A stretch of DNA of 5,518 nt from the NCBI GenBank assembly GCA_014377905.1, contig JACMOQ010000163.1, positions 1 to 5,518 of the forward strand. The letters run 5' to 3'. This document shows positions 1 through 5,518 of this stretch, one piece after another. The first letter of the stretch is position 1. Each line of letters starts with the position of its first letter. Under the pieces are notes generated by a model. The model was given only the letters and a program-made list of their open reading frames with translations, had not been told where the DNA came from and searched no databases. A program made the translations under genes and the position numbers. This DNA comes from Acetobacteraceae bacterium (GTDB lineage: Bacteria > Pseudomonadota > Alphaproteobacteria > Acetobacterales > Acetobacteraceae).

Positions 1-237
1 CCGGACAATGCCGAACTCGACGACGCGGCCTTCGCAGCCATGCAGCCAGCGCGGACCTTGGTGCCCGCAATCGTCGCTGCCCATGCACGGCGCAAGCGCG
101 GACCGCAAAAGCGTCCGACTAAGGAGCTCATTTCCCTCCGCCTCGATCGTGAACTGGTCGATGCCCTCCGTGCCTCCGGCGCCGGCTGGCAACGCCGCGC
201 CGGCGAAATGCTGCGGAAGGCGCTGCTGATCAAATAA
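1..237 (+). CDS. brnA: BrnA-type antitoxin of a type II toxin-antitoxin system (5' end cut by window edge)
   Basis: The frame is open from base 1, so the 78 visible residues are the C-terminal part of a protein of roughly 90-100 residues. The internal ATG at position 40 is not the start: the 13 codons before it (PDNAELDDAAFAA) read as the acidic stretch typical of BrnA just ahead of its PAR-x-L-x-P segment. A basic linker (ARRKRGPQKRPTKE) follows. Then comes a ribbon-helix-helix-like DNA-binding fold: strand ISLRLD at visible residues 44-49, helix RELVDALRASG, a turn, and helix GWQRRAGEMLRKAL. In known systems BrnA neutralises the ribonuclease toxin BrnT and, as a dimer, represses the brnTA promoter; brnT normally lies directly upstream, which here is outside the window. 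The family call is by pattern recognition. A solitary BrnA-like repressor without a toxin is the alternative. Confidence 0.8.
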   Translation, partial: PDNAELDDAAFAAMQPARTLVPAIVAAHARRKRGPQKRPTKELISLRLDRELVDALRASGAGWQRRAGEMLRKALLIK

Positions 238-282
238 CCCCCCTTCCACCCAGGTTCCCTCAAATGCGAAGATCACCGCATT

Positions 283-288
283 GGAGGG
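283..288 (+). promoter_or_regulatory. Ribosome binding site that sets the start of the substrate-binding protein
   Basis: GGAGGG lies 8 bases before the ATG at 297. The in-frame ATG at 264 has no comparable purine-rich site upstream (the bases before it are pyrimidine-rich). This favours 297, which also puts a textbook leader peptide at the N-terminus. Confidence 0.75.
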
Positions 289-296
289 TCCTGCCC

Positions 297-1862
297 ATGA
301 AACGTCGCCATCTGCTTGCCGCAAGCCTCGGCCTTGCCATGCCCTCCGTCGCGCGGTCTCAGGCCGTGCGCACCCTGAAATTCATCCCGCAATCCGATGT
401 CACCGTGGTCGATCCGATCTGGACGACCGCCTACAACACCCGCAACCACGCCTTTATGGTGTTCGACACGTTGTTCGGCATGGACAGCGCCTATCAGTTC
501 CAGCCGCAAATGCTGGAAGGTTTCACCGCCGAACCCTTGCTCTGGCGCCTTACGTTGCGCACCGGCCTGCGCTTTCATGACGCCAGCCCGGTGCTCGCCC
601 GCGATTGCGTCGCCTCAATTCGGCGGTGGGCGGTGCGCGATGCGCTCGGCGGGGCATTGATGGCGGCAACAGACGAACTTACTGCCCCCGATGACCGCGT
701 TATCCAGTTCCGCCTCAACAAACCGTTCCCGCTGCTGCCGATGGCTTTGGGCAAAACCTCCACCCCGATGTGCGCGATGATGCCGGAGCGTCTGGCGCTT
801 ACCGATCCGTTCAAGCAGGTCAGCGAGATCATCGGCAGCGGCCCGTTTCGGTTCAAGGCCGATGAGCGGGTGTCCGGCGCGCGGGGGGTTTACACACGCT
901 TTGCGGATTACCGCCCGCGCGAAACCGGCGCGCTTGGCTGGACCGCCGGCCCCAAGATCACCCATTTCGATCGGGTTGAATGGGTGGTGATCCCCGATGA
1001 CGGCACCGCGGCCGCCGCCCTGCAATCGGGGGAGGTTGACTGGTGGGAACTGCCGCCGTCCGATCTGATGCCGGCGTTAAAGCGCAACGGCAAAATCAGG
1101 GTCGAGATCAAGGACCCAACCGGCGTCATCGGGTTCCTGCGGATGAACTGCCTGATCCCGCCCTTCGACAATCCCGCCATTCGTCGCGCATTGATCGGCG
1201 CGGTGGACCAGCAAGATTACGTCACCGCGATTGCCGGCACCGATCCGGCCAATTGGCGCACTGGGGTTGGCGTGTTCTGCCCCGGCACCGCGATGGCGTC
1301 CGACGCCGGGATGGACGCGCTGACCCAGAAGCGCGACTTGGCGGGCGTTGCCGCCGCGATCAAGGCCGCCGGCTACACTGGCACGCCGGTCGGGCTGATG
1401 GTCGCCACCGACACAAATTATCGCAAAGCCATGGGCGATGTCGGGGCCGCGATGATGCGCAGCGTCGGCATGACCGTCGACTACCAGGCGGTTGATTGGG
1501 GCACCGTCCTGCGCCGCCGCGAAAACCGTGGCCCGCTCGACAAGGGCGGCTGGAGTGCTGTGTTCACCACCCTGTCCGGCCTCGATATGTCCAATCCATC
1601 AGGGCATTCGTATCGTGGCACCGGGGAAAAAGCCTGGTTTGGCTGGCCCACCGCGCCAAAGCTCGAGACCCTGCGCGACAGCTGGATGACTGCGCCCGAT
1701 GACGCCAGCCGCAACAGGCTTGGCGCTGACATCCAGCGCCAGATGCTGATTGACGCGCCGCATATCCCAATCGGCCAATGGTTCCAGCCGGTTGCTTATC
1801 GGGCTGGATTGGACGGGATGGTGAGTGGGTTTCCGATCTTTTGGAATGTGAGGAAGACATAG
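297..1862 (+). CDS. Periplasmic substrate-binding protein of a peptide/nickel-type ABC transporter (SBP_bac_5 family)
   Basis: The 521-residue product is a family-5 extracellular solute-binding protein (DppA/OppA/NikA type). It would capture a peptide or other small solute in the periplasm for an ABC importer. The leader MKRRHLLAASLGLAMPSVARSQA has twin arginines, a hydrophobic core and a likely cut after SQA; it may be a weak Tat signal or an ordinary Sec signal. The family hallmark LR-x-G-L-RFHD followed by D-C-x-x-SIRRW lies at about residues 87-111, then IIGSGPFRF, the lobe around AAALQSGEVDWWELPP, the IRRALIGAVDQQDY helix and a C-terminal SGFPIFWNVRK. Length is normal for the family. The stretch before the FHD motif (LEGFTAEPLLWRLTLR) seems a few residues shorter than usual because the common DDG turn is absent. 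A longer product from the ATG at 264 is possible but lacks a ribosome site. No permease or ATPase gene accompanies it here, and the substrate cannot be read from sequence. Confidence 0.9.
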   Translation: MKRRHLLAASLGLAMPSVARSQAVRTLKFIPQSDVTVVDPIWTTAYNTRNHAFMVFDTLFGMDSAYQFQPQMLEGFTAEPLLWRLTLRTGLRFHDASPVLARDCVASIRRWAVRDALGGALMAATDELTAPDDRVIQFRLNKPFPLLPMALGKTSTPMCAMMPERLALTDPFKQVSEIIGSGPFRFKADERVSGARGVYTRFADYRPRETGALGWTAGPKITHFDRVEWVVIPDDGTAAAALQSGEVDWWELPPSDLMPALKRNGKIRVEIKDPTGVIGFLRMNCLIPPFDNPAIRRALIGAVDQQDYVTAIAGTDPANWRTGVGVFCPGTAMASDAGMDALTQKRDLAGVAAAIKAAGYTGTPVGLMVATDTNYRKAMGDVGAAMMRSVGMTVDYQAVDWGTVLRRRENRGPLDKGGWSAVFTTLSGLDMSNPSGHSYRGTGEKAWFGWPTAPKLETLRDSWMTAPDDASRNRLGADIQRQMLIDAPHIPIGQWFQPVAYRAGLDGMVSGFPIFWNVRKT

Positions 1863-1912
1863 TGAGGGTCTTCCTTGTTTGAAAACAAAGGAACTGTGCG
1901 GCCCACCCTCAC
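1862..1912. terminator. Nested inverted repeat between convergent genes, possible bidirectional terminator
   Basis: An outer perfect 8-base pair arm (GTGAGGGT at 1862-1869 with ACCCTCAC at 1905-1912) encloses an inner arm (TTCCTTGTT at 1871-1879 with AACAAAGGAA at 1884-1893, one bulged A, loop TGAA). It starts at the last base of the binding-protein stop codon. There is no clear U-run after either side, so intrinsic termination is an inference from placement and structure only. Confidence 0.4.
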
Positions 1913-1931
1913 CACGTTATCGTCGGCCCGG

Positions 1932-1948
1932 GGTGCCTTTACGGCACC
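1932..1948. terminator. Short GC-rich hairpin just past the amidase stop codon
   Basis: GGTGCC (1932-1937), loop TTTAC, GGCACC (1943-1948) form a perfect 6-base-pair stem four bases beyond the amidase stop on the minus strand. No T-tract follows on either strand, so it may be a weak terminator or a 3'-end stabilising hairpin for the amidase message. Confidence 0.4.
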
Positions 1949-1952
1949 AAGA

Positions 1953-3338
1953 TCATTTCAGGCCAGGACGTTTGGCGCGGAACGGGGTTGCCTGCTCGAA
2001 CGCGTCAGCGACCTGGAACAGTTTTGCTTCCTGGAACGGTTTGGCCACGATCTGGATGGCCACTGGCAGTCCGCCCACGCCGAAGCCGGAACAAATTGCC
2101 ATCGCCGGCCAGCCGAGCACGTTGAACGGTGCGGTGAAGCCGGGCTTGTCGGCATTGACCCATAATGCCATGCCTTCGATGCGCGGCGCCTCGGCCTGGG
2201 CGCCGGCGGTGATCAGGATGTCGATCCCCTTGGTCGCCTGCGCCACGATCGTGCAAAGCTCCGCCCGGCGCCGCAAGGCCTGGACATAATCCGCGCTTGT
2301 CATCAACGCGCCCATCGCCAGCCGCAACCGTAACCGTTCGCCGTAATCATTGAAGCGGGTTTTCATCCACGGCTCATGCACGGCATAGGCTTCGGACGTA
2401 AGAATAATCGAGCAACACGCCTGGAATTCAAAAAGCGACGGCAGCACGACATCGACGATCTCCGCCCCTTGCGCTTTCCAGACTGCGAGCGCGCCATCAA
2501 TGCCTTTCTGCACCGCGTCCGACACCGGCGCATCGGTTTCGTGCCAGTGCCGCACGACGCCGATTTTCATTCCCTTGGCGTCACGGCCCAGCCCGGCCGA
2601 GAAATCCGGCACTGGCCGGTTGGCGGATGCCGGATCGGCCGGATCGTATCCGGCCATGGTTTGCAGCAGGATCGCGCAATCTTGCACCGTCCACGCCATC
2701 GGCCCGGCATGGTCTAAGCTTTGCGACAGCGGCTGAATACCAACCCGTGAACACAGCCCGTAGGTCGGCTTGATCCCGGCGATCCCGCACAAGGCTGCCG
2801 GCCCGCGGATCGAGCCACCGGTATCGGACCCGGTGCCACCCAGGATCATGCCGGCGGCAACCGCGGCCCCGGTGCCGCTGGACGACCCGGAGGTGAAATG
2901 ATCCGGGTTCCAAGGATTGCGCGCCGGCGGCCAGGGCAGATCGAAGCTCGGCCCGCCCATGGCGAATTCATGTGTCGCGAGTTTGCCCAGCATGGTGATG
3001 CCGGCCTCGGCCAGCTTGGCCACGGTCATCGCATCTTCGGTCGGCACATAGCCTTGCAGCAGCTTGGAATGCGCGGTCGTTGCGATGCCTTTGGTGCCGT
3101 AAATATCCTTGTGCGCGATCGGAATGCCATCAAGCGGCCCGCGCGCGTTGCCCGCCATGATCCGCGCTTCGGCCGCGCGTGCGTCAGCCAGCGCCCGTTC
3201 CGGCGTGGTCGCGATAAAGGCGTGCAGGGTGCCATCGAGTGCGGCAATTTTGTCGATGCAGGCCTGGGTGAGCTCAACCGGCGACAGCTTGTGTTCGGCG
3301 AACAGCTTAGCCGCTTGGGCAATGGTTGGGGTTTCCAT
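1953..3338 (-). CDS. Amidase-signature family hydrolase, paired with an AtzG-like subunit
   Basis: The 461-residue enzyme belongs to the amidase signature family (GatA, AtzE, FAAH, bacterial amidases), which hydrolyse carboxamides with a Ser-cisSer-Lys triad. All three residues are visible: Lys77 in GIPIAHKDIYGTKG, cis-Ser152 in TSGSSSGTGAAVAAG, and nucleophile Ser176 in GSDTGGSIRGPAALCG. The 75- and 24-residue spacings match those known for FAAH. No signal peptide or membrane segment is seen, so it is cytoplasmic. The C-terminal part (PFNVLGWPAM, GLPVAIQIV) is the usual family ending and the length is normal. The start codon overlaps the stop of the upstream small gene (TGATG), and a GGAAGA site lies 6 bases before it inside that gene, so the two are translationally coupled. 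The partner resembles AtzG, making an AtzE-like role on a urea- or biuret-type amide conceivable. However, the residues around the active site are those of a general amidase clade and the substrate is unknown. Confidence 0.92.
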   Translation of the reverse strand: METPTIAQAAKLFAEHKLSPVELTQACIDKIAALDGTLHAFIATTPERALADARAAEARIMAGNARGPLDGIPIAHKDIYGTKGIATTAHSKLLQGYVPTEDAMTVAKLAEAGITMLGKLATHEFAMGGPSFDLPWPPARNPWNPDHFTSGSSSGTGAAVAAGMILGGTGSDTGGSIRGPAALCGIAGIKPTYGLCSRVGIQPLSQSLDHAGPMAWTVQDCAILLQTMAGYDPADPASANRPVPDFSAGLGRDAKGMKIGVVRHWHETDAPVSDAVQKGIDGALAVWKAQGAEIVDVVLPSLFEFQACCSIILTSEAYAVHEPWMKTRFNDYGERLRLRLAMGALMTSADYVQALRRRAELCTIVAQATKGIDILITAGAQAEAPRIEGMALWVNADKPGFTAPFNVLGWPAMAICSGFGVGGLPVAIQIVAKPFQEAKLFQVADAFEQATPFRAKRPGLK

Positions 3339-3541
3339 CAGATTTCTTCCGTGCCGAAAACATCAGGGCGGAAAATATGGCCCGGCTCGGCCTCGCGTCC
3401 GCGGCCATAGAGCCTGACGCGATCAAGCTGCGGGGCCATAAACGTCCAGCCTTCATGCAATTGGTCGATCTGGGTCGGGGTCAAGGACAGGCCGGCATGG
3501 CGCAGCAGCGCGTCCATATCGTTGCGGGGGGTGACTGCCAT
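3338..3541 (-). CDS. AtzG-like (DUF4089) small subunit of the amidase
   Basis: This 67-residue protein begins MAVTPRNDMDALL and contains GLSLTPTQIDQLHEGWTF, with the conserved hydrophobic/aromatic pattern of the DUF4089/AtzG-like family. It ends in a proline-containing tail (EPGHIFRPDVF). AtzG is a small helical protein, structurally related to GatC, that binds and stabilises the amidase AtzE in cyanuric acid degradation; a similar chaperone or structural role for the next gene's amidase is inferred. The start at 3541 is backed by a GAAGGG site eight bases upstream. The same frame is open back to 3952, but that part runs inside the ATPase gene and is low-complexity Arg/Pro/Gly, so it is not coding. 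Its TGA overlaps the amidase ATG by one base. Confidence 0.85.
   Translation of the reverse strand: MAVTPRNDMDALLRHAGLSLTPTQIDQLHEGWTFMAPQLDRVRLYGRGREAEPGHIFRPDVFGTEEI
3345..3350 (-). promoter_or_regulatory. Ribosome binding site of the amidase, inside the AtzG-like gene
   Basis: GGAAGA on the minus strand, 6 bases before the amidase ATG, lies within the last codons of the upstream gene. With the TGATG overlap it supports coupled translation and roughly matched amounts of the two subunits. Confidence 0.6.
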
Positions 3542-3549
3542 CGGAATAT

Positions 3550-3555
3550 CCCTTC
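3550..3555 (-). promoter_or_regulatory. Ribosome binding site fixing the start of the AtzG-like gene
   Basis: GAAGGG on the minus strand lies 8 bases before the ATG at 3541. It decides between this start and longer same-frame alternatives reaching into the ATPase gene. Confidence 0.6.
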
Positions 3556-3578
3556 GATTTTGCTGATCCGTTATGGCA

Positions 3579-3606
3579 AGCATAGCATAAGCCGCGCCGG
3601 CGTCAC
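3579..3606 (-). promoter_or_regulatory. Candidate sigma70-like promoter for the AtzG-like/amidase operon
   Basis: In the 83-base gap after the ATPase gene, the minus strand reads GTGACG (3606-3601), a 16-base spacer, then TATGCT (3584-3579). Each hexamer matches the consensus at four of six positions. A second TATGCT overlaps by one base upstream. The gap is the most AT-rich non-coding piece on this strand, but the match is weak and readthrough from the ATPase gene is equally possible. Confidence 0.25.
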
Positions 3607-3624
3607 GATCATCGACCTGCGCGA

Positions 3625-5518
3625 TTACGCTGCCGGCAGGTCCTCGACTTCCGACAGCACCGCCTCCTCGGCCGCCAGGTGCAGCGCGATGATCGCGTCG
3701 AGCCCGTAGAGCAGGCGCTGGGCCTCCTGCTGTTCGGCTGGCGACGGCGGGGCATCGTGCGCGCCGTCGGTGAGGGCTGCGAAGCGGCGGATCAGGTTGC
3801 TGGTTTCGGTGTGGATTTGATGCAGCGTCCCCAACGGATCGCGGCCACCCAATCTGGTCGCCAGTTCGGGGAACACATGGCGCTCCTCGGCCGCCTGATG
3901 GCTGAGCAGCAGGCCGGACAGGTCGGCATTGATCGCCGCCAGCGTGTCCCACCCGACCTCCCCCGAGCCGATCCGGTCGGCGGCACTGCGCATACGCGCC
4001 AGCAATTCGCGCATCCGCAGATGCTCATCAAGCAGCTTGCCGAGGGCTGCGCGGTCAGTCAGTTGCGCGGGCCTGAAGGTGCCGCTGAGGGCGCGCAGCG
4101 CGTTGAGGATAACCGCGACGTCAATCGCTTCCTGCAGGATTGCGCCGGCGACCGGGGGCAAATAGCCGGCGGCGGCGAACCCCATTGCCGCCACCGACAA
4201 CCCCATCCCCACCAAGACCGATTGCAATGCGATGTAGCGGGTGCGTTTGGCGATCATCCGGGCTTCGGCGACGCGGTCGAACCGGTCCACAAGCAGCACC
4301 ATGTCAGCGGCCTCGGCGGCTGCCATCGCGCCGCGCGCGCCCATCGCGATCCCGACATCGGCCGCGGCCAGCGCCGGGGCATCATTGATGCCATCCCCGA
4401 TCATCACTGTGACGGCCGCGTTGTGCTCGGCCTTGGCGACGGCAATCTTGCCGGCAGGGTCACGTTCGGCAAACACCGCGTCGAGCCCGAGCGCGCTGCC
4501 GATTGCCTCGGCGCTGATCGATCGGTCGCCGGTGACCAGCACCATCCTGGTGATCCCATCCTGGCGGAGATCGCGCAGCGTCCGGGGCACCTCGGGGCGC
4601 AGAGTATCGGCCAACAGCAAGGCGCCGGCGATCACCCCGTCGATTGCGACCCAGGAAACCGATGCCGCCGCCGCCGCCAGACGCACCGTGGCGCCACTGC
4701 TGGGTGGCGGCACGCCTTGGGCCTGCAACAGGCTGGCAGTGCCCACGATGACTGCGTGGCCGTCCACGGTTCCTGCCAAGCCGCCACCGTCAATTTCCAC
4801 CACTGCTTCGGGTGCGGACAGCACAAGCCCCTTTGCCCGCGCGGCGGCAACAATGGCGGCGGCCATGACATGTTGCGAATGCTGGTCAAGCGATGCCGCC
4901 AATTGCAGTATTGTGTCTGCGGAATGGTCGCCAACCGGCTCGACTCCGGTCACAACCGGGGTGCCGCTGGTCAAGGTGCCGGTTTTGTCGAACAGCACCG
5001 TTCGCGCCCGGGCCAGCCGTTCCAGCACCCCACCGCCCTTGACGATGATGCCGCGCGATGCCGCGCGCGACACACCGCAAATCAGGGCAACCGGGGCTGC
5101 CAGAATGAGGGGGCAAGGTGTTGCCACCACCAGCACCGCAAGCGCGCGCAACGGTGTTCCACTCAGCCACCAGGCGGCGCCCGATACCACAACGGTAACG
5201 GCGAGAAAGCCGAGCGCCCAGGTATCGGCGAGCCGCGCCATCGGCGGGCGTTCCGCTTCGGCAGACTGCACCAGCCGCACCACGGCGGCGAAGGTGCTCC
5301 CTTCGGCAGTGGCGGTCGCGGTAAGCTCGAACGGACCGCCGGCGTTGACCACGCCGCTGCGCACCGCCCCACCCTGGGCGCGGGTAACCGGCATCGGTTC
5401 CCCAGTCAGGGCAGCTTCGTCGAGGGTGGCGGACGCGGTCGCGACCACGCCATCGACCGGAATGCCCTCGCCGGGTTTGATCAACAGCCGGTCACCGGGC
5501 GCGACATCGCCGACCGAG
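3625..5518 (-). CDS. Metal-transporting P1B-type (P1B-5-like) ATPase with C-terminal hemerythrin domain (5' end cut by window edge)
   Basis: The frame is open to the right edge. The 630 visible residues (first full codon at 5517) start in the actuator domain (SVGDVAPGDRL), so the first membrane helices are missing. Motifs in order are: TGEP of the actuator domain (38-41); the membrane metal motif TPCPL (133-137); the phosphorylation loop DKTGTLT with Asp177; VTGD (328-331); GDGINDAP (374-381); and the last membrane pair, with QEAIDVAVILNALR (about 462-475). The pump hydrolyses ATP to move a transition metal across the inner membrane. TPCP instead of CPC, QExxD in the last helix and a C-terminal hemerythrin domain are the features reported for P1B-5 ATPases such as Sinorhizobium Nia (Ni/Fe). 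The hemerythrin part spans residues about 494-626 with His499, His540-x3-Glu544, His566/His569 and His613-x3-Glu617. The usual HP dipeptide of the nucleotide domain reads HV (216-217). Metal identity is inferred, not shown. The nearest gene downstream starts after 83 bases. Confidence 0.93.
   Translation of the reverse strand, partial: SVGDVAPGDRLLIKPGEGIPVDGVVATASATLDEAALTGEPMPVTRAQGGAVRSGVVNAGGPFELTATATAEGSTFAAVVRLVQSAEAERPPMARLADTWALGFLAVTVVVSGAAWWLSGTPLRALAVLVVATPCPLILAAPVALICGVSRAASRGIIVKGGGVLERLARARTVLFDKTGTLTSGTPVVTGVEPVGDHSADTILQLAASLDQHSQHVMAAAIVAAARAKGLVLSAPEAVVEIDGGGLAGTVDGHAVIVGTASLLQAQGVPPPSSGATVRLAAAAASVSWVAIDGVIAGALLLADTLRPEVPRTLRDLRQDGITRMVLVTGDRSISAEAIGSALGLDAVFAERDPAGKIAVAKAEHNAAVTVMIGDGINDAPALAAADVGIAMGARGAMAAAEAADMVLLVDRFDRVAEARMIAKRTRYIALQSVLVGMGLSVAAMGFAAAGYLPPVAGAILQEAIDVAVILNALRALSGTFRPAQLTDRAALGKLLDEHLRMRELLARMRSAADRIGSGEVGWDTLAAINADLSGLLLSHQAAEERHVFPELATRLGGRDPLGTLHQIHTETSNLIRRFAALTDGAHDAPPSPAEQQEAQRLLYGLDAIIALHLAAEEAVLSEVEDLPAA
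3640..4038 (-). other. Hemerythrin/HHE-like domain fused to the ATPase
   Basis: This segment of the ATPase gene encodes a four-helix bundle pattern: DEHLRMRELLARM; LLLSHQAAEERHVFPELA; LHQIHTETSNLIRRF; and ALHLAAEEAVLSEVE. Each helix carries a His or HxxxE metal-ligand candidate. Glu replaces the classical final Asp, which resembles the ligand set of HHE-type and FBXL5-type hemerythrins, so a di-iron site sensing iron or oxygen is a reasonable inference. Confidence 0.85.

Noticed and set aside
264..296. An upstream in-frame ATG that would add 11 residues to the substrate-binding protein
   Set aside because: No ribosome site precedes it, and it would put extra charged residues ahead of a clean leader peptide; GGAGGG favours 297.
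2376..2717. Plus-strand reading frame of 113 codons opposite the amidase
   Set aside because: It is an antisense shadow of a well-supported gene, with no recognisable domain and no ribosome site; long spurious frames are usual at this GC content.
3338..3952. A 204-residue reading frame ending at the AtzG-like stop
   Set aside because: Its first 137 residues lie out of frame over the ATPase's hemerythrin region and the intergenic gap, and are Arg/Pro/Gly-rich shadow sequence. A ribosome site and the family match support the start at 3541.
4661..4680. Run of GCC triplets
   Set aside because: It encodes an alanine run in the ATPase nucleotide domain; ordinary in GC-rich DNA and too short to call a microsatellite.
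5047..5066. Tandem copies of the 10-mer GATGCCGCGC
   Set aside because: It lies inside conserved ATPase coding sequence (the SRAASRG stretch) in a GC-rich genome and keeps the frame; most likely codon bias.

Overview
The window is GC-rich, densely coding bacterial DNA. It carries five recognisable genes in a convergent layout and no RNA genes, CRISPR array or mobile element. Base composition, the Ala/Arg/Gly-rich proteins and the protein styles (a periplasmic family-5 solute-binding protein with an RR-type leader, a BrnA antitoxin, a DUF4089/amidase pair) suggest an alphaproteobacterium, possibly of the Acetobacteraceae. That placement is inference from protein style, not from a marker gene.

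Left part, plus strand: the window opens inside the reading frame of a BrnA-type antitoxin, whose start and presumed BrnT toxin partner lie off the left edge. About 60 bases later comes a full-length secreted substrate-binding protein of a peptide/nickel-type ABC transporter. It has no permease or ATPase gene beside it in the window. The roughly 90-base gap after it holds a nested inverted repeat and a separate small GC-rich hairpin, between two converging genes.

Right part, minus strand (read right to left): the 3' two-thirds or so of a metal-transporting P1B-type ATPase enters from the right edge. It has a TPCPL membrane motif and a C-terminal hemerythrin-like domain, the architecture described for P1B-5 (Ni/Fe-related) pumps. 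After an 83-base gap comes a 67-residue AtzG-like (DUF4089) protein whose stop codon overlaps the start codon of a 461-residue amidase-signature hydrolase. These two almost certainly form a translationally coupled pair, by analogy with AtzG-AtzE and GatC-GatA.

Working together: the amidase and its small partner probably hydrolyse a small amide or urea-like compound in the cytoplasm. The convergent binding protein could bring in such a compound, but nothing in the sequence proves the link. The ATPase is a separate metal-homeostasis function, with its hemerythrin domain a plausible iron or oxygen/redox sensor. Nothing here looks like a wholly new system. The hemerythrin-fused ATPase and the amidase/AtzG-like pair of unknown substrate are the points most worth following.
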